Assembly (NCBI RefSeq): GCF_026230105.1
Contig: NC_079480.1
Location: 9,094,488-9,158,487 of the forward strand
Source of the DNA: Diorhabda sublineata
Lineage: Eukaryota > Arthropoda > Insecta > Coleoptera > Chrysomelidae
Direction of reading: 5' to 3'
Length of the DNA: 64,000 nucleotides
The number at the start of each line of letters is the position of its first letter. The first letter of the stretch is position 1. Position numbers and translations under genes: made by a program. Below the pieces are notes generated by a model. The model saw only the letters and a program-made list of their open reading frames with translations. It was not told where the DNA came from and ran no database searches. Positions 34,041 through 44,824 of this stretch are shown here, piece by piece.

Positions 34041-34244
34041 CATTAATATTAAATGGGTTAGTGATATAATATAACAAAAACTACAAGACATGTTATCAAT
34101 CAAATGAAACCAAATAAACTGTAAAGCTAATAGCCAATAACAAATTATAATTATAATTCGAGTTGAGAATAAATATATGGAAATTGTAAAAAAGTGGAAA
34201 CAGTAAAGAGGAATGAATTCAGCTTCGAATAAGGAGATTTAGAG

Positions 34245-34370
34245 AATGGAGATCTAACAAAAAAAGATTGCCTCAAAGACCAAAAAGGAGATGGGAAGAT
34301 TACGGTGTACAGGATATAACACGGCTGGAACGGACAGTGCCAGGACAAAAAGAAATATAGGAAAATTGTC
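34245..34370 (+). pseudogene. Possible LINE C-terminal tail
   Basis: The plus strand reads REWRSNKKRLPQRPKRRWED, YGVQDITRLERTVPGQKEI. R-P-x-x-R-W-x-D with a following acidic helix is typical of the C terminus of RTE-like LINEs. Only about 40 residues are present and nothing upstream supports it, so the call is weak. Confidence 0.35.
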
Positions 34371-34519
34371 GAGACTGCAAAAGCCTGATGCTCTGATTTT
34401 CTACTATGTATGTGGTGTGATCTATGACTTCTTGGTCTAACATATAAAAAAATGAAAAAAACTGTTATTTTTCAATCTATTCTATCTTTATTTTCATACA
34501 CTTTTGAGAACGTCTGACT

Positions 34520-34880
34520 AAGTTCGTCACCTCTCAACTCGGCCTTAGCTCGGCTTTGAAAAGCAAAGCAGTATGGACTGGACTATTGTTATGTAAGCGC
34601 TCGTACCTATCAATTTTTTTGGTGCTTTTCGTGACCTTTGCACTCCATGGAAAATCTTTTGGTTGTGGGATCACAGTAAAAGAGATAGTTTTATCGCTCG
34701 TCACAATTTATAAGATTACATGGTCGTTGCAGTTCTTTTTCAATGAATTGGAACGAAACAACAAGTTGAAACTTTGAGTAAAGCTCGTTGAGACTGACGC
34801 GTGCACAAGATTCTTCCAAACGCACTTCATTAACTGTATAAAGTCAAGAAATCTTTGAACGCACTACATATTTGTACCTA
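34520..34880 (-). pseudogene. mariner transposase fragment
   Basis: The minus strand gives INCDER followed by FYCDPTTKRFSMECKGHEKH, matching the first catalytic aspartate region (T-x-D-E-x-W-I-x-x-Y-D-P-T-T-K-R-x-S-M-E-W). A later segment reads HNNSPVHTALLFKAELRPS, where HDNA-x-x-H and L-K-A-E-L-R would be expected. About half of the catalytic domain between them is missing. Motif identity is loose. Confidence 0.5.
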
Positions 34881-34884
34881 TCGC

Positions 34885-36100
34885 TCAGATAGTATTTTAA
34901 TCCTTTTATGGTAAAGTTTTGTGATTTGAAAAACTCCATTAAGGCGTGTTGTAAGAAACGAAATAAATAATAATCGGATATGATAATATTTGGAAAATAT
35001 TCGCTATTCAATTAGTAGGAGAGCTTCCCATCTCAACAGATGTGGTTTTTCCGTCGTGATTCGTGCAGTATGCATTTTTATTACAAAGCTCCGTCTAATC
35101 ACTCCAATTTAACCCTATACACTTTATTTGTAATGTTTCGGTTTGGTCGTGAGAGTTCATGATAATTAATTGCTTTAAAAGTCCACACACACAATATCAT
35201 CTTGTTCTCATTCAAGTCATGCTCTGGCGTGGGTTGCGACGTTTCTTTTTTTGTCCAACAATTGTGGCCGTCTCTTAATATTAACATAAAGCACTAATTT
35301 TTTGTCGAGAGAGAAAAAAAACTACAGATTGTGACTCTTTCAAGTGACTGAAATCGATTACTGGTAATTTTTTATAAACAATTTTGCATTGTTTGAGGAT
35401 TTCTAACCAATATAAACGAACAATAAAAAACGCATTAATTATTACTAGACATATTATTACTTTTAGGTAATCGATATTAGGGGATAAGGAACAGTAAGTT
35501 TACTATCATTACGAAAGGGAATAATATCAAATATTTCTGGAAATTTCGAGCCCCATCTCACTCCTCCCCTTTCCCATACATTTCTATTTACCCTATAATT
35601 CAAGAAAGAGTGTATGGCTCTTGTTCTTAGGTACGGGCGCCCTCGATTCTAAGGTAACATTTCAATTAATTCATATTTACCTGTTTCCGCGGTTCATCGG
35701 GTCAAAGATCTCTTCGACTGGTCACATCTTCTCTATGCTGGGCTCTTAATCCTACTTATTTTTTACGCCCAGCTTAACAGACTTACCTGTGAAAGAAGAA
35801 TACATTATTTTTCAACATTTGACACGTGCATTAATGAAACAAACGGAATATTTCAGTATCTCTTTTAATACATTAAATGAGTGAATAAATAAGTTTAACA
35901 TTCGATTTAGATCGATTCCATTGTAATAAAATAAATGCAATTTATCGAGACTAGCTATTGTAATAGAGAGCACTTTTAATATATTAAGGCGCGTTCTCAC
36001 GTACCGAATAAACTTTAATTCCAATCGAATTGATGAACCAGTTTCAATACGATTTATGTGGTGAAAATAATAGTTGAGAAAAATTAGTTTATTGTTTAAA
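34885..36100. other. No gene supported
   Basis: AT-rich. At 35695-35790 the minus strand has a TTTCACAG|GTAAGT composite and, 90 bases on, GGAAACAG|GTAAAT, with an ATGAACCGCGGAAACAG just before the second donor. This is a very weak first-exon candidate. Confidence 0.4.
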
Positions 36101-36101
36101 T

Positions 36102-36480
36102 TGTTACGAAATCGTCCACGACATTGACCATGAAGCCGGTCCTATTGAGTTATGATGGATATTGTTTTTTTACATGTTTTTATCACAGCGGCGATTCGTT
36201 TATATTGTTTTTAAGAACGAATTTCAAGGAAGACCTTCTTATTTATGTTTTTGTTTGTTAACATTCTACAATTATTCGAGAAATTCCTTTCTGGTATAAA
36301 TGTGTACTTGTTTAGCAGTGTCAGTTGGTCAGTACATATATAATTGAATATCATAGTGAACAGTAAAAGTAGTAGAAAGTAACCGATGAATTTAAATTAT
36401 ACAAGTTAGTTAAGTTTAGTGTAAGTGTTTAAATAAATTGAATAAGTAAGAGACAGTGTGTATAAATTCATCCCACCGTT
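36102..36480 (+). mobile_element. Candidate 5' LTR and leader of the 36.5-kb retrotransposon
   Basis: TGTTACGAAATCGTCCACG at 36102 has the TGTTA start common for Ty3/mdg4 LTRs and sits 440 bases before the Gag-like ORF. A TATAAA (36295-36300) is followed 26-28 bases later by TCAGTT (36321-36326), an arthropod TATA-Inr spacing. No 3' LTR copy was seen in the window, and no primer-binding site could be fixed, so the boundaries are inferred. Confidence 0.4.
36295..36326 (+). promoter_or_regulatory. TATA-box plus initiator pair
   Basis: TATAAATGTG and TCAGTTGGTCAGT with about 28 bases from TATA start to the initiator A, consistent with an LTR core promoter. Transcription is unverified. Confidence 0.4.
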
Positions 36481-36540
36481 GGAAATAGTTTAAATAAATA
36501 ATAAAGGTGTGGGGTATTATAGATAAATAGTGACATAAAC

Positions 36541-36933
36541 ATGACTAAGAGAGTAATTAACCTGAAAGTAGTGGAACTGAAAGCAGACCTGGAGAATCGC
36601 GAGTTGGAAACGTCCGGTAAGAAGACTGAATTAGTAGAAAGACTCAAAGTGGCACTGGTAAGTGAAGGCTTTGAACTAGAAACTTATCTATTCAAAAACG
36701 AGTCTTCCTCTTTGATCTCGGCAATTTCTACAAAAAAGGATAAGAATATTTCGTCAATTAAGAATGATAATTCGACTAATATCGACGAAAAAATTTTAAC
36801 TATGAAGAACTATATTTCTGCGGATATGTTTCCATTGAAAAATGACATTGTATCTGAGGTGGAAGATAAACTTTCATACCAATCGGATATGGAGAATAAA
36901 ATGGACAAGAAAATCAAGGAAGTAGAGAAATAG
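36541..36933 (+). CDS. SAP-domain Gag-like protein of a Ty3/mdg4-type retrotransposon (5' part)
   Basis: An ATG-initiated frame of 130 codons. Residues 8-43 (LKVVELKADLENRELETSGK, KTELVERLKVALVSEG) form a SAP domain, a helix-extended-helix DNA-binding fold that some insect LTR retrotransposons carry at the Gag N terminus. The typical E-x-x-x-Y-x-F-x-N follows (LETYLFKNE). The rest is lysine- and glutamate-rich, likely coiled coil. The frame ends at a TAG at 36931, probably a mutation, because Gag-like sequence goes on for about 400 bases. A host SAP protein is less likely given that continuation. Confidence 0.65.
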   Translation: MTKRVINLKVVELKADLENRELETSGKKTELVERLKVALVSEGFELETYLFKNESSSLISAISTKKDKNISSIKNDNSTNIDEKILTMKNYISADMFPLKNDIVSEVEDKLSYQSDMENKMDKKIKEVEK

Positions 36934-37340
36934 AGTGAAAATTCAAGAGCAGTAGACATATTCCAGCAAAAAAAAATGAAATCGAACATATAAAATCATT
37001 CACGAGCAAAACTCAATAAAGGAGACATCGGCAGTTTTACCCCAAAGTTTGACGGTGAAGCGTCTTGTACATATTACGAGCAGCTGCTAGAGTGAATAAT
37101 TGCTCCGATAAAAGAATAGCAGTGAACTTATGTATATGTACTCTAGACGTTGGTAGTTCGCCAAATTTATAAAACGTATGGTTAATAAAAAGCCAAAAAA
37201 GAATTGTGGCAAGCCGGGGCAAGTACGCAGTTTATGTGAGCGTGCCGGAACTTCCGCAAACAACAAATCATCTACAGTCAAAGGGAAAACTAGAACGGGT
37301 TGCTTACACGGAGGTAGCACCGAACCAGGATCGTAACGTT
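36934..37340 (+). pseudogene. Continuation of the Gag region with zinc-knuckle remnant
   Basis: In the same direction the DNA reads FTPKFDGEASCTYYEQLLE, the P-x-F-D-G-x-x-x-W-x-x-Y block of Ty3/mdg4 Gag. Later comes NCGKPGQVRSLCERAGT, a CCHC zinc knuckle lacking its histidine (Q instead) and its first cysteine. Stops and deletions separate the parts. Beyond 37340 I could not follow a protease or polymerase. Confidence 0.55.
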
Positions 37341-37344
37341 GCCT

Positions 37345-38435
37345 CCTACTACTGAAAAGCCGTCACCTTGTCTAGAAGTCCGTACTCAGCAGATTGTTTC
37401 CACCGGAATCTAACGTGGCTGTAGTTTCAAGAACTACAGTGGTCAACGAAGAATCGTCACCTACAAGAATCAGGAGAATGATCATCGGCACTAGAGGCAT
37501 ATTGGGCTCATTGGTACTCCCGTTTTCTGGAAGGGGGCCTTTTAAAAAAGATCCTTGAGAACGATAATGGTTTCGAAAAAAGAAGACAGCTCGGGAGGTC
37601 ATTTGGGAGAATGTAAAGCCCTTCAGCACATTCTTGAGGCGTTTTTTAGGATCACAATACATTATAAACATTACAATATCAAGTATCAATAATACGCAAT
37701 TTCTATCGCAATAAAATAGATTGCAGTTTTCCGTACATTTTCCTATTTTTTCTTTCTGGTGATCCATAATTGAGATTTAAAAACATCAAAATGATACTTT
37801 CAGAGCAACTATTGTTAATTTTTAAATGAAAAAACGCATATGAAATCAACAGATAATATTTTTAACCAAGCGAGGTGAGACTGTGAGATATAGATGGTTC
37901 AATAAACGATAAGTTTGGTCTCATCAAACTCTTGTTGATCTGTTATTTAGTTGATTAATTACATTAGAATCATTTTGAATCAACTTTTGTTTATCAACAA
38001 AAATCGAGCCAGAAAAACGCGCTTTTAGTGACATAACAACCGGAACTTGAATAAGACTACCTGGTTGAGATTATTGATCAATTAGTTTGTTTCCTTGTTA
38101 ATTTTTTAGCAATAATAGTGAGAGCGTTGTTCTTATAACCGCAAATTTTTTCAATCATATTAATCTAGTTTGGTCTGAATCAATTGTGTCCCGTCCAAGA
38201 GGCAAGTAGATTTCTAAACAATAGCATGAACCTGTATTAATGATACACTGTTATTAACTTTCAAAAATATTGAACACTTTGAAATACGCTATAAAATCAA
38301 CTCGAATATTTAATAATGTGGACAGTTACATACCAATTTCGCTGCCAAGCAACCTGATCGAAATAATAGATGAGGTAGGTAATACAATAAAAATAGTAAA
38401 GATAAACAATAAGTACATCAGATAATTACGAGGAC
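37345..38435. other. No gene supported
   Basis: A 131-codon minus frame (37372-37767) is unrecognised and probably fortuitous. The remainder is AT-rich. Confidence 0.45.
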
Positions 38436-38439
38436 GGTT

Positions 38440-38965
38440 CAAATATGAATGAGACAAACATTCTGACACATTTGTAGGTAATTCTCCTCAATAGTTACAC
38501 ATTTTTGCCACCTCTCCCAAAGCTTTTTGTAACCGGTACGAAAAATTCCTTGGGCAACTCGGACAGCCATGTGCACACAATTCAATTCAATTTTTTACCC
38601 CGAGGGCTTCTTTGAAGTGACCAAACTTGTGATAGTCGTAGGGTGATAGGTTCGGACTGTTGGAGGGTTGTTCTAGTATCCCCCATCCCAGTTCTGAAAT
38701 TGTATGGAGCGGGAGGAGGCGCGCGTTATGAGCGCGGATCTGGTTGTCTTCGCTTTGACTGGTGTCTCTTCCTCCACTATTTAGATGACACCTTGCTCTC
38801 CGGAGTGTAATAGTGTACCCATGATTCGTCTGTAGTGAAAATCCACGTTAAAAACCTGTCCTCCTTCGCCTTCCAACCGCAAGAGTTTTTGCTCGAAGTT
38901 CAACAGTTTGGGAACCCGTCGCGCTCTTATTTTGCGATATTGAAGGTGTTGATGGATATACCAAT
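38440..38965 (-). pseudogene. mariner transposase, catalytic domain with deletion
   Basis: Minus-strand segments: FTTDESWVHYYTPESK (first aspartate in D-E-S-W), W, then AHNARLLPLHTISELGWGIL, EQPSNSPNLSPYDYHKFGHF, KEALG and, in another frame, EFF-type residues with KKLWERWQKCV. This is the D-E-x-W, H-D-N-A-R and S-P-x-D-Y order of mariner, but the ~65 residues between the first and second aspartates are missing. HDN reads HN and S-P-S-D-Y reads S-P-Y-D-Y. The DNA is unusually GC-rich for the window. Confidence 0.75.
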
Positions 38966-39109
38966 ACTATTTCAGCCGAAAATTTTCGAACATCCATCCT
39001 ACAGTTGATCTATATGAGGAATATCTGGTGTGATGCTGGTTCGCGGACGACGATATCGCTTTGGTCCATTTAAATACAGTAGACCTAATCAGACACTCAC
39101 TACGCAATG

Positions 39110-39255
39110 CTTGGTCTTGATCTTGCGTGAATCTCAATACTAGGTCTTGATTTTGCATTAATCTTGCACTGCTCGAATTTTGGTCTTGCGGACTTAAAGC
39201 TGGTATTTGTTTTGATCTTGCTTTTCCTGCAAGACTAAGAATAGTCTCGCTCATC
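39110..39255 (-). repeat. CAAGAC-type repeat, decayed, with terminal hairpin
   Basis: The minus strand shows degenerate CAAGACC/CAAGATC units and begins with GCGAGACTATTCTTAGTCTTGC, a hairpin equivalent to the one at 27.7 kb. It lies inside a 157-codon minus frame (38967-39440) that also overlaps other material, so that frame is not taken as a gene. Confidence 0.55.
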
Positions 39256-39444
39256 ACTGACCAAGATATAGGAATTGCTTTTAAACGTAAAAGGAAATGA
39301 AAAATTAGACCCAAATATAGAACAAATCTAACATGTATGCCGCTACCAGCAACATTATTAAGGGGATCTATAACTTTTTCCTTAATCTGCGATGAAGGCT
39401 CTGCAAATTCGGACTCTGCCAGACCCTGCCAGAAGTTCAAATGG

Positions 39445-40364
39445 CTCCAAGCTCGAAGAGTACGTCGACAATTTCAAACTTCTAATTCCACTCTGGTCAA
39501 GGATCTAAAACGGCTCTACCGAGTGTTTTGTAGCATTCCAAAATCAGAATTGATTGGGATGGGTCTTAGGGAATGTTGACACGGCCTGCATAGTTACAGC
39601 TACATACAAATTTTCAAAACTAGCAAGTGGTCTAAAATAGATAATGACTTAGTTGTCGACAAAACAAACTTGATTCAGAAAGTGACTTAATCGTTACAGC
39701 GCAGACGTATACGAGCTTGTCTCACTTATTATACATTGAACTTTGTAAGTGTGTGCCTGCAATTAAATCTTAAGCATTGGAAATGGGGGCGGATTAATGA
39801 ATCATTGCAAATTGCCACACTAGAATCGTAGCGTAAATAAACAGTATGAGATAAAAGTAGTGTTACTTCTCGAGCCATGGTCTTAGGGTCACTAGCGATA
39901 TAGTATTATTAGCTATGTGGATAGGAGATATTTATGAGGAATCAATACCAAAATGTCTATTAGTAACAACATTCTAGTTTCTCAATGTGATATTAATTTC
40001 ACTGAATACCCACCTATTTATTAAACTCTATTGTGAGGTCGTCAATATTTCAAATATGACAAATTGTACAAAAAACTAACTGAGGTATACGAATACCACG
40101 AAGAACATTATTACTGCATCTTGTTCGATTTTCATCCAAAGCCTCAAAACGAATCATTTATATAAACCCGAAGCCCCGTATTGAGACTGAACTTTCAACT
40201 CGCCCTATTTTCAGAATTCTTTATACATCGATGGCAACAGACGTTTTTCAGGACCGGCGGGAGGAGTACCAGAATCGGATTTATTTAGGATTTATCATAA
40301 TTTTTTAGTAAAGGCGGTGTTCAGGATTCACATATAAATCAAAGTTTATAAAATTATTAACATC
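39445..40364. other. No feature supported
   Basis: AT-rich sequence with no recognised coding or repeat structure. Confidence 0.5.
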
Positions 40365-41480
40365 CATGTGAGCGATTTTTAGAGCTTTGTCGCAAGTACC
40401 AAGAAAGTGTAATCCCATAAATTGTAACGGGTGATGAAACTATGGTTTTTTACTATAATCCAACATCCAAAAGAGACTACATAGAGCGGCATCTGTGACA
40501 AAAAAGCCAAGGTTCCGAAAAGCACCAAAAAAAGGGATGACTACGATATTTTGGGACTGCGAAGGAATCTTTTGATTTAAAGAATCAAATATAGTTCTTT
40601 ATAATAATAATTATTATTAAAATTATTTTATTCACAGAACTATGTCTACCTGGTTGAAATAAGTTTCTAAAAACAAAACCATTCTATTAGTGTTATTGCT
40701 ACTCTATCCACGGGTTTGCCAGCCACTCGCTGGCATCCGAAGAGTAGACGAAAAGGGTTTCCAAATCATTCACAACAACTTGGTTTTCATCAAACTAATC
40801 TGTATCTGCAGACAAGCTCATTTGCTCATTTCTTGGGCAGTCTTGCCATGTACGAAACGACTGTGCATTTACACACTGTTGTGGGAAGTGAAATAGATCC
40901 CACAGGTTCCACATAATCTGTTCCTTCGTCAGATTGTACTATTGGGCGTGAGAAATCGAAAAGCGTCTGCGTAAACCCTCCTAGAGGAGGCGACAGGTCA
41001 ACAGGCAATCTTACAAGAAGTGGAAAAAAGCATGATTCTTTGGGTGGCTGCGTTTCAAATGCACTTATGTTACTGACAAAGAAAACAAAATAAAAATGAC
41101 GTACAATACAGTTGAGGGATTCCCCATGACACATAAACTAAAAGGGTTGCCAACACGGGAGAACAAAAGCTGCGTCAAAAAATTATCTAAAAAAGGGGCG
41201 ATATGATCATCCGAGGAGTGCACTTGCTTCATGACAATGCTCGAGTCTTATTTTCCAAGACTATTGTACATGAATGTGGCTTCACAGAGATTGAACACAC
41301 ACTATATAACACCGAAATGGACCCGTCCGACTATTTTTTGTTCGCAAATCTGAAGGCCGAGTTAAGTGATAACTTTAACAGCGATGAGGAAATTAAACAG
41401 GCGGCATACGAGCCCTTTGACTGTAAAGATGGCTTCATATTTTTATAGTGGCATAGAAGCTTTACTCAGATTTTCTGAAA
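40365..41480 (+). pseudogene. mariner transposase split by an insertion
   Basis: The first part (40365-40580) reads CERFLELC, VTGDETMVFYYNPTSKRDYI and FWDCEGIF: the linker and first catalytic aspartate block. The second part (41165-41480) reads KLRQKII, GDMIIRGVHLLHDNARVLFS, KTIVHECGFTEIEHTLYNTE and MDPSDYFLFANLKAELSDNF, carrying the second and third aspartates and a C-terminal tail. In mariners these parts should be about 100 bases apart. Here 585 bases lie between. Same strand and complementary coverage suggest one copy interrupted by foreign DNA. Two unrelated fragments are possible. Confidence 0.7.
40581..41164. other. Putative insertion inside the mariner, unidentified
   Basis: This stretch is less AT-rich than its surroundings and has frames open on both strands (66-68 codons plus at 40690-40916, 102 codons minus at 40826-41134). 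The minus frame is proline-rich (FVRLPVDLSPPLGG-like). I recognise neither. It may be part of another mobile element. Confidence 0.35.
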
Positions 41481-41944
41481 AGTGCATGTAAATATTGAAT
41501 GTACCCACAGTTGTTTCATTCATGACCTATGTTAGATTAAGAACTCATAGAACGCACTACGTATTTAAGATTTTTTATCCTTGCCGCAGAATTATTCTTG
41601 TATTTTCATCTTTTCGCAAATATGGACGGCTTTGATCAGTTTCTTTAGCTTCATAAGCATTATTATTTTATCAACAACGTCAAGGTGACAATATATTTTC
41701 CAAAAGTTGTAAAAATTAAAATTCTTGATTTGTAAAACAGCCAAATAGATGTCAGTAAGTGTCTGTCGCTGTGCCAGAAAAATCGAAAAAGATATTTGAA
41801 ACAACGTATCAATACCTCAAGAAATGGTATTTAACAAAGACTGTTAATGCAGTTTCAGAAACCTTGTTTTGGCGTACTTTTCGTAAAGGAAAACTTAGAT
41901 ATTTCCGAGCATAAATGTAACAAATGTTCATAATTTTAATAATT

Positions 41945-41955
41945 GTACTGTTAAC
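41945..41955 (+). repeat. Target-site duplication, left copy
   Basis: GTACTGTTAAC directly precedes the LINE and is repeated exactly at 42744-42754. Confidence 0.85.
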
Positions 41956-42743
41956 TAAGAGGATACAAAATGGGAAATAAAGAAGTCAAAATCCTGTGCT
42001 ATGCAGACGATGCGGTACTGTTGGCGGAGAACGAGGACGATCTGCAAAGGCTACTGTACCAATTTAACAAAACAGCAAAAAAGTTCAATATGATAATATC
42101 AGCGGCAAAGACAAAATCAATGATTACTTCCAAGACACCGATCAGATGTAAGCTTGTGGTAGATAACAAAATAATACACCAGGAAATGAAATTTAAATAT
42201 CTGGGAATCGAAATATCTGAACTCGGGAACGTGGAGACGAAAGTAAGAAACCAAGCTACAAGAGCCTCAAGAGCAGCAGCATACCTAAATGACACAATCT
42301 GGCGAAATAAATACATTTGAACTGAAGCAAAAGCCCGCATTTACAAGACCGCAATCAGACCTATATTATCCTATGCAGCAGAGACCCGACCTGAGACCTC
42401 TAAAACGAAACGGATATTGGAGACTACAGAAATGAAAATAGTTCGAAGAATAGCGGGAAGAACACTACTGGATAGAGAAAGGAGTGAAAACATAAGACGA
42501 ACATGCGGGATAGATAATATCAATGACTGGGTACTGGATAGAAAGATAAAATGGAATGAGCACATTGACCGCATGACGGAAGAACGAATTGTGAAAATAT
42601 CAAGGGACAAATCACCAGCAGGACAAAGAAGCCTTGGAAGACCTAGGAAAAGATGGAGTGACAACCTCCCAGGTGACTGAGCAGAGGCAATGACGTGAAG
42701 AAAAACAGGCAATGATGCCTATACACAGCAGGAAGAAGAAGAA
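41956..42743 (+). mobile_element. 5'-truncated RTE-like LINE insertion (RT C-terminal part)
   Basis: One frame runs from the ATG at 41970 to 42680, 237 codons, broken by a single TGA at 42318-42320. It starts MGNKEVKILCYADDAVLLAE, where Y-A-D-D is the polymerase catalytic box. Then come FNMIISAAKTKSMITSKTP, FKYLGIEISELGNVE, ARIYKTAIRPILSYAAETRP, ILETTEMKIVRRIAGRTLLD and a basic C terminus with WNEHIDRM and GRPRKRWSD. This order is typical of RTE-type LINE polymerases common in insects. The 3' end is a GAA-rich tail (GGAAGAAGAAGAA). Exact 11-bp duplications flank it. The endonuclease and the rest of the polymerase are missing, as expected for 5'-truncated target-primed insertion. Confidence 0.9.
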
Positions 42744-42754
42744 GTACTGTTAAC
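42744..42754 (+). repeat. Target-site duplication, right copy
   Basis: GTACTGTTAAC immediately after the GAA tail, identical to 41945-41955. Confidence 0.85.
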
Positions 42755-43984
42755 ATTCATATCATTTAGTGTTTCTCAATTTCTATAGTTAATGTTATTT
42801 TGAGGTTGTTGAAGAAATAAAAATGTAGGGCGTTTTTTAAGTTAATAGGATATCCGTTTTTTATTGCATAAATTATTAGCAACCAAGAGTGGTAAGTTGA
42901 CTTAACGACAACTGTCGTCAACGGCAATAGATATCTTTTTGGTAATTGCTACTTACGTCCTTCAAGGCCATGTCAAAACGCATTAATAATGTAGGGAGAA
43001 GAGCTATGATGAGCTAGCTCACTTATTTAATGATATAGCAGTAGTAGTATTCCAAAAGCAACTAAACTCCCAAAACTGCAGTTTTGCTATATGTATATCG
43101 TACTATTATAGTTAATTTATAACGTTCACATGAATTGAAACCGATAAATATGAATTATAGTCTTATAGCATTTTTTTCTTTTCACATTTAAACAATAATT
43201 TTTAGAACGAGCTTATATTTTGAATATCTCCAATGAAACATACTATTTTTTATAACTTGTTAATTGTTTAGAGCATACATAATATTTATTTCATTTTTGA
43301 TGTTTACTACATTCACAAGATCCTTTTAACTACTATTTTATCTTAAATAAGACAATAAAAAATATTTGCATTGTGTACCTGTTTTTATATAGAATATTCT
43401 AATTGGATGTTTCATTATAAATTACTTAGATCAACAAAACAACAACAACAACATAGCTGCAGCAATTATACCTTTATCTGTTAGGCAACGTTATTTCTTG
43501 CTTTTTTTATAATTCTGATATATAGGAATAGGGGAGTGAATTTTATTCCATGTAGAAGTGATAAATTATTTAATTCTCAACTACTTAATAAAAAATATTC
43601 ATTATGGATCGTGTGAAAACATCTTAGAACATTTGTTCCCAAACTTTTTTATTTCATATACCATTTTCAAAATTTCACAGGTACATTAGTACCAATTTCG
43701 AAATTTTGAAAAAAAGTGAAGATTATATCTATCTATGGAAACATGCGTTGGGGCTGAGTTTCAGCTAAGAATTAACAGTATTCGAAAAAAAATTAATTTT
43801 AATTGATTGTGCTGTGAGTGGAAATCAAAAAAGGAAAAGTTGGCCAATCGAAAATGTGATTCCATCCAACTTCCCTCTCGAAATGGAAAAAGAAATATAG
43901 TATATTTCCTTATGTATGAAAGTATAGAAAATAAATTTAAGAATAAACGCCGAAAACGGGTTGCGAATGAATGACACTGGATTT
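42755..43984. other. No feature supported
   Basis: AT-rich sequence. A short (CAA)n run near 43440 is the only repeat noted. Confidence 0.55.
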
Positions 43985-44410
43985 GAAGTGATGCTTTCTG
44001 TCGTTGAAAACCAAAAATGTCATTAAGAAAAAGAGCCTCTGCAATCCAAACTACTTCAGTAAGTAAAGATACACTGGCAAATATTTTGAAAGTTAATAAA
44101 TATCATGCATACAAACCGCAATTTGTACACACGTTACTACAAAGGGATTACGATATTTGTTATGAATTCTGCGCTCTGATCCAAGGAAAGTTGGATGGAG
44201 ACCCGTTTTTTTACAAGAACTATAATATTTTCCGACTTTCCGAAAATTTGGTTCCAACAAGACGGTGCTTCCATCATTAAACGTAGGAGTACTCAATGAA
44301 AATATGTTTAATGGGAAGCTTATTCACAGGTATTCAGATATTTTTTGGCCTCCTAGATCTGCCGATTTGACTCCCCTTGAGGGAGGAAACAGCAGGTTTA
44401 TCAGCGAGGA
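43985..44410 (+). pseudogene. Tc3-like transposase pseudogene
   Basis: The plus-strand frame from 44017 reads SVSKDTLANILKVNKYHAYK, PQFVHTLLQRDYDICYEFCA and LIQGKLDGDPFFYKN, matching the second HTH and the x-L-x-x-x-D-x-x-x-R-x-x-F-C segment of Tc3-like insect transposases. The first catalytic block (F-S-D-E) is deleted. In the next frames come WFQQDGASII (second aspartate, Q-D-G-A), NENMFNGKLIHRYSDIF and WPPRSADLTPL (normally R-S-P-D-L-T-P-L-D). The third acidic residue is lost with the 3' end. Confidence 0.7.
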
Positions 44411-44740
44411 TCATTTGATGATGTAGACCATTTGAATAGAATAATTTTCTTTTTGAATTTAATATTTGTAATGAATCTGAGAACACTTAATATATCTGAA
44501 ATAATTGAAGAAAGTTATAATAAGACATTTTACACGCCATCATTTATTTATTAACGAATTAATTTATTCCATCTAGTTATTCCACACCCCATGTATAATG
44601 TCGTTACCAAAATGCTGTAGGAAACGTTACTCATACTGTTATTCGTTACATCAAGTTATAATTCTTCTAAGTATTATGTACTATAAAAATTTGATGGCGT
44701 TTAAGAGAATCGGCAACATGTTTTCTAAATACATATGTTT

Positions 44741-44820
44741 ATGAGCATCGTCACGTCGACCTCGCGCACCTCACGTCATCGTCGTCGTCGGCTCCTGCAT
44801 GTGGCTTCCAGATGTTTCAG
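44741..44820 (+). other. Candidate first coding exon, product unknown
   Basis: A CpG-rich 80-base stretch runs from an ATG to CAG|GTAATA, a donor-like site, and keeps one frame open for 26 codons (MSIVTSTSRTSRHRRRRLLH ...). The sequence CGTCATCGTCGTCGTCGGC is a short CGT repeat. It stands out against AT-rich flanks. No downstream exon was recognised, so it could equally be a non-coding GC-rich patch. Confidence 0.27.
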
Positions 44821-44824
44821 GTAA

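Noticed and set aside
37372..37767. 131-codon minus-strand frame
   Set aside because: No recognisable domain, no exon borders, and it overlaps decayed retrotransposon DNA read on the plus strand.
38967..39440. 157-codon minus-strand frame, the longest in the window
   Set aside because: It crosses the CAAGAC-type repeat and the edge of a mariner remnant, has no domain I can recognise, and its glutamine- and aspartate-rich part is explained by the repeat.
41999..42712. Two 113-codon minus-strand frames
   Set aside because: Antisense to the RTE-like LINE polymerase, which has far better motif support.
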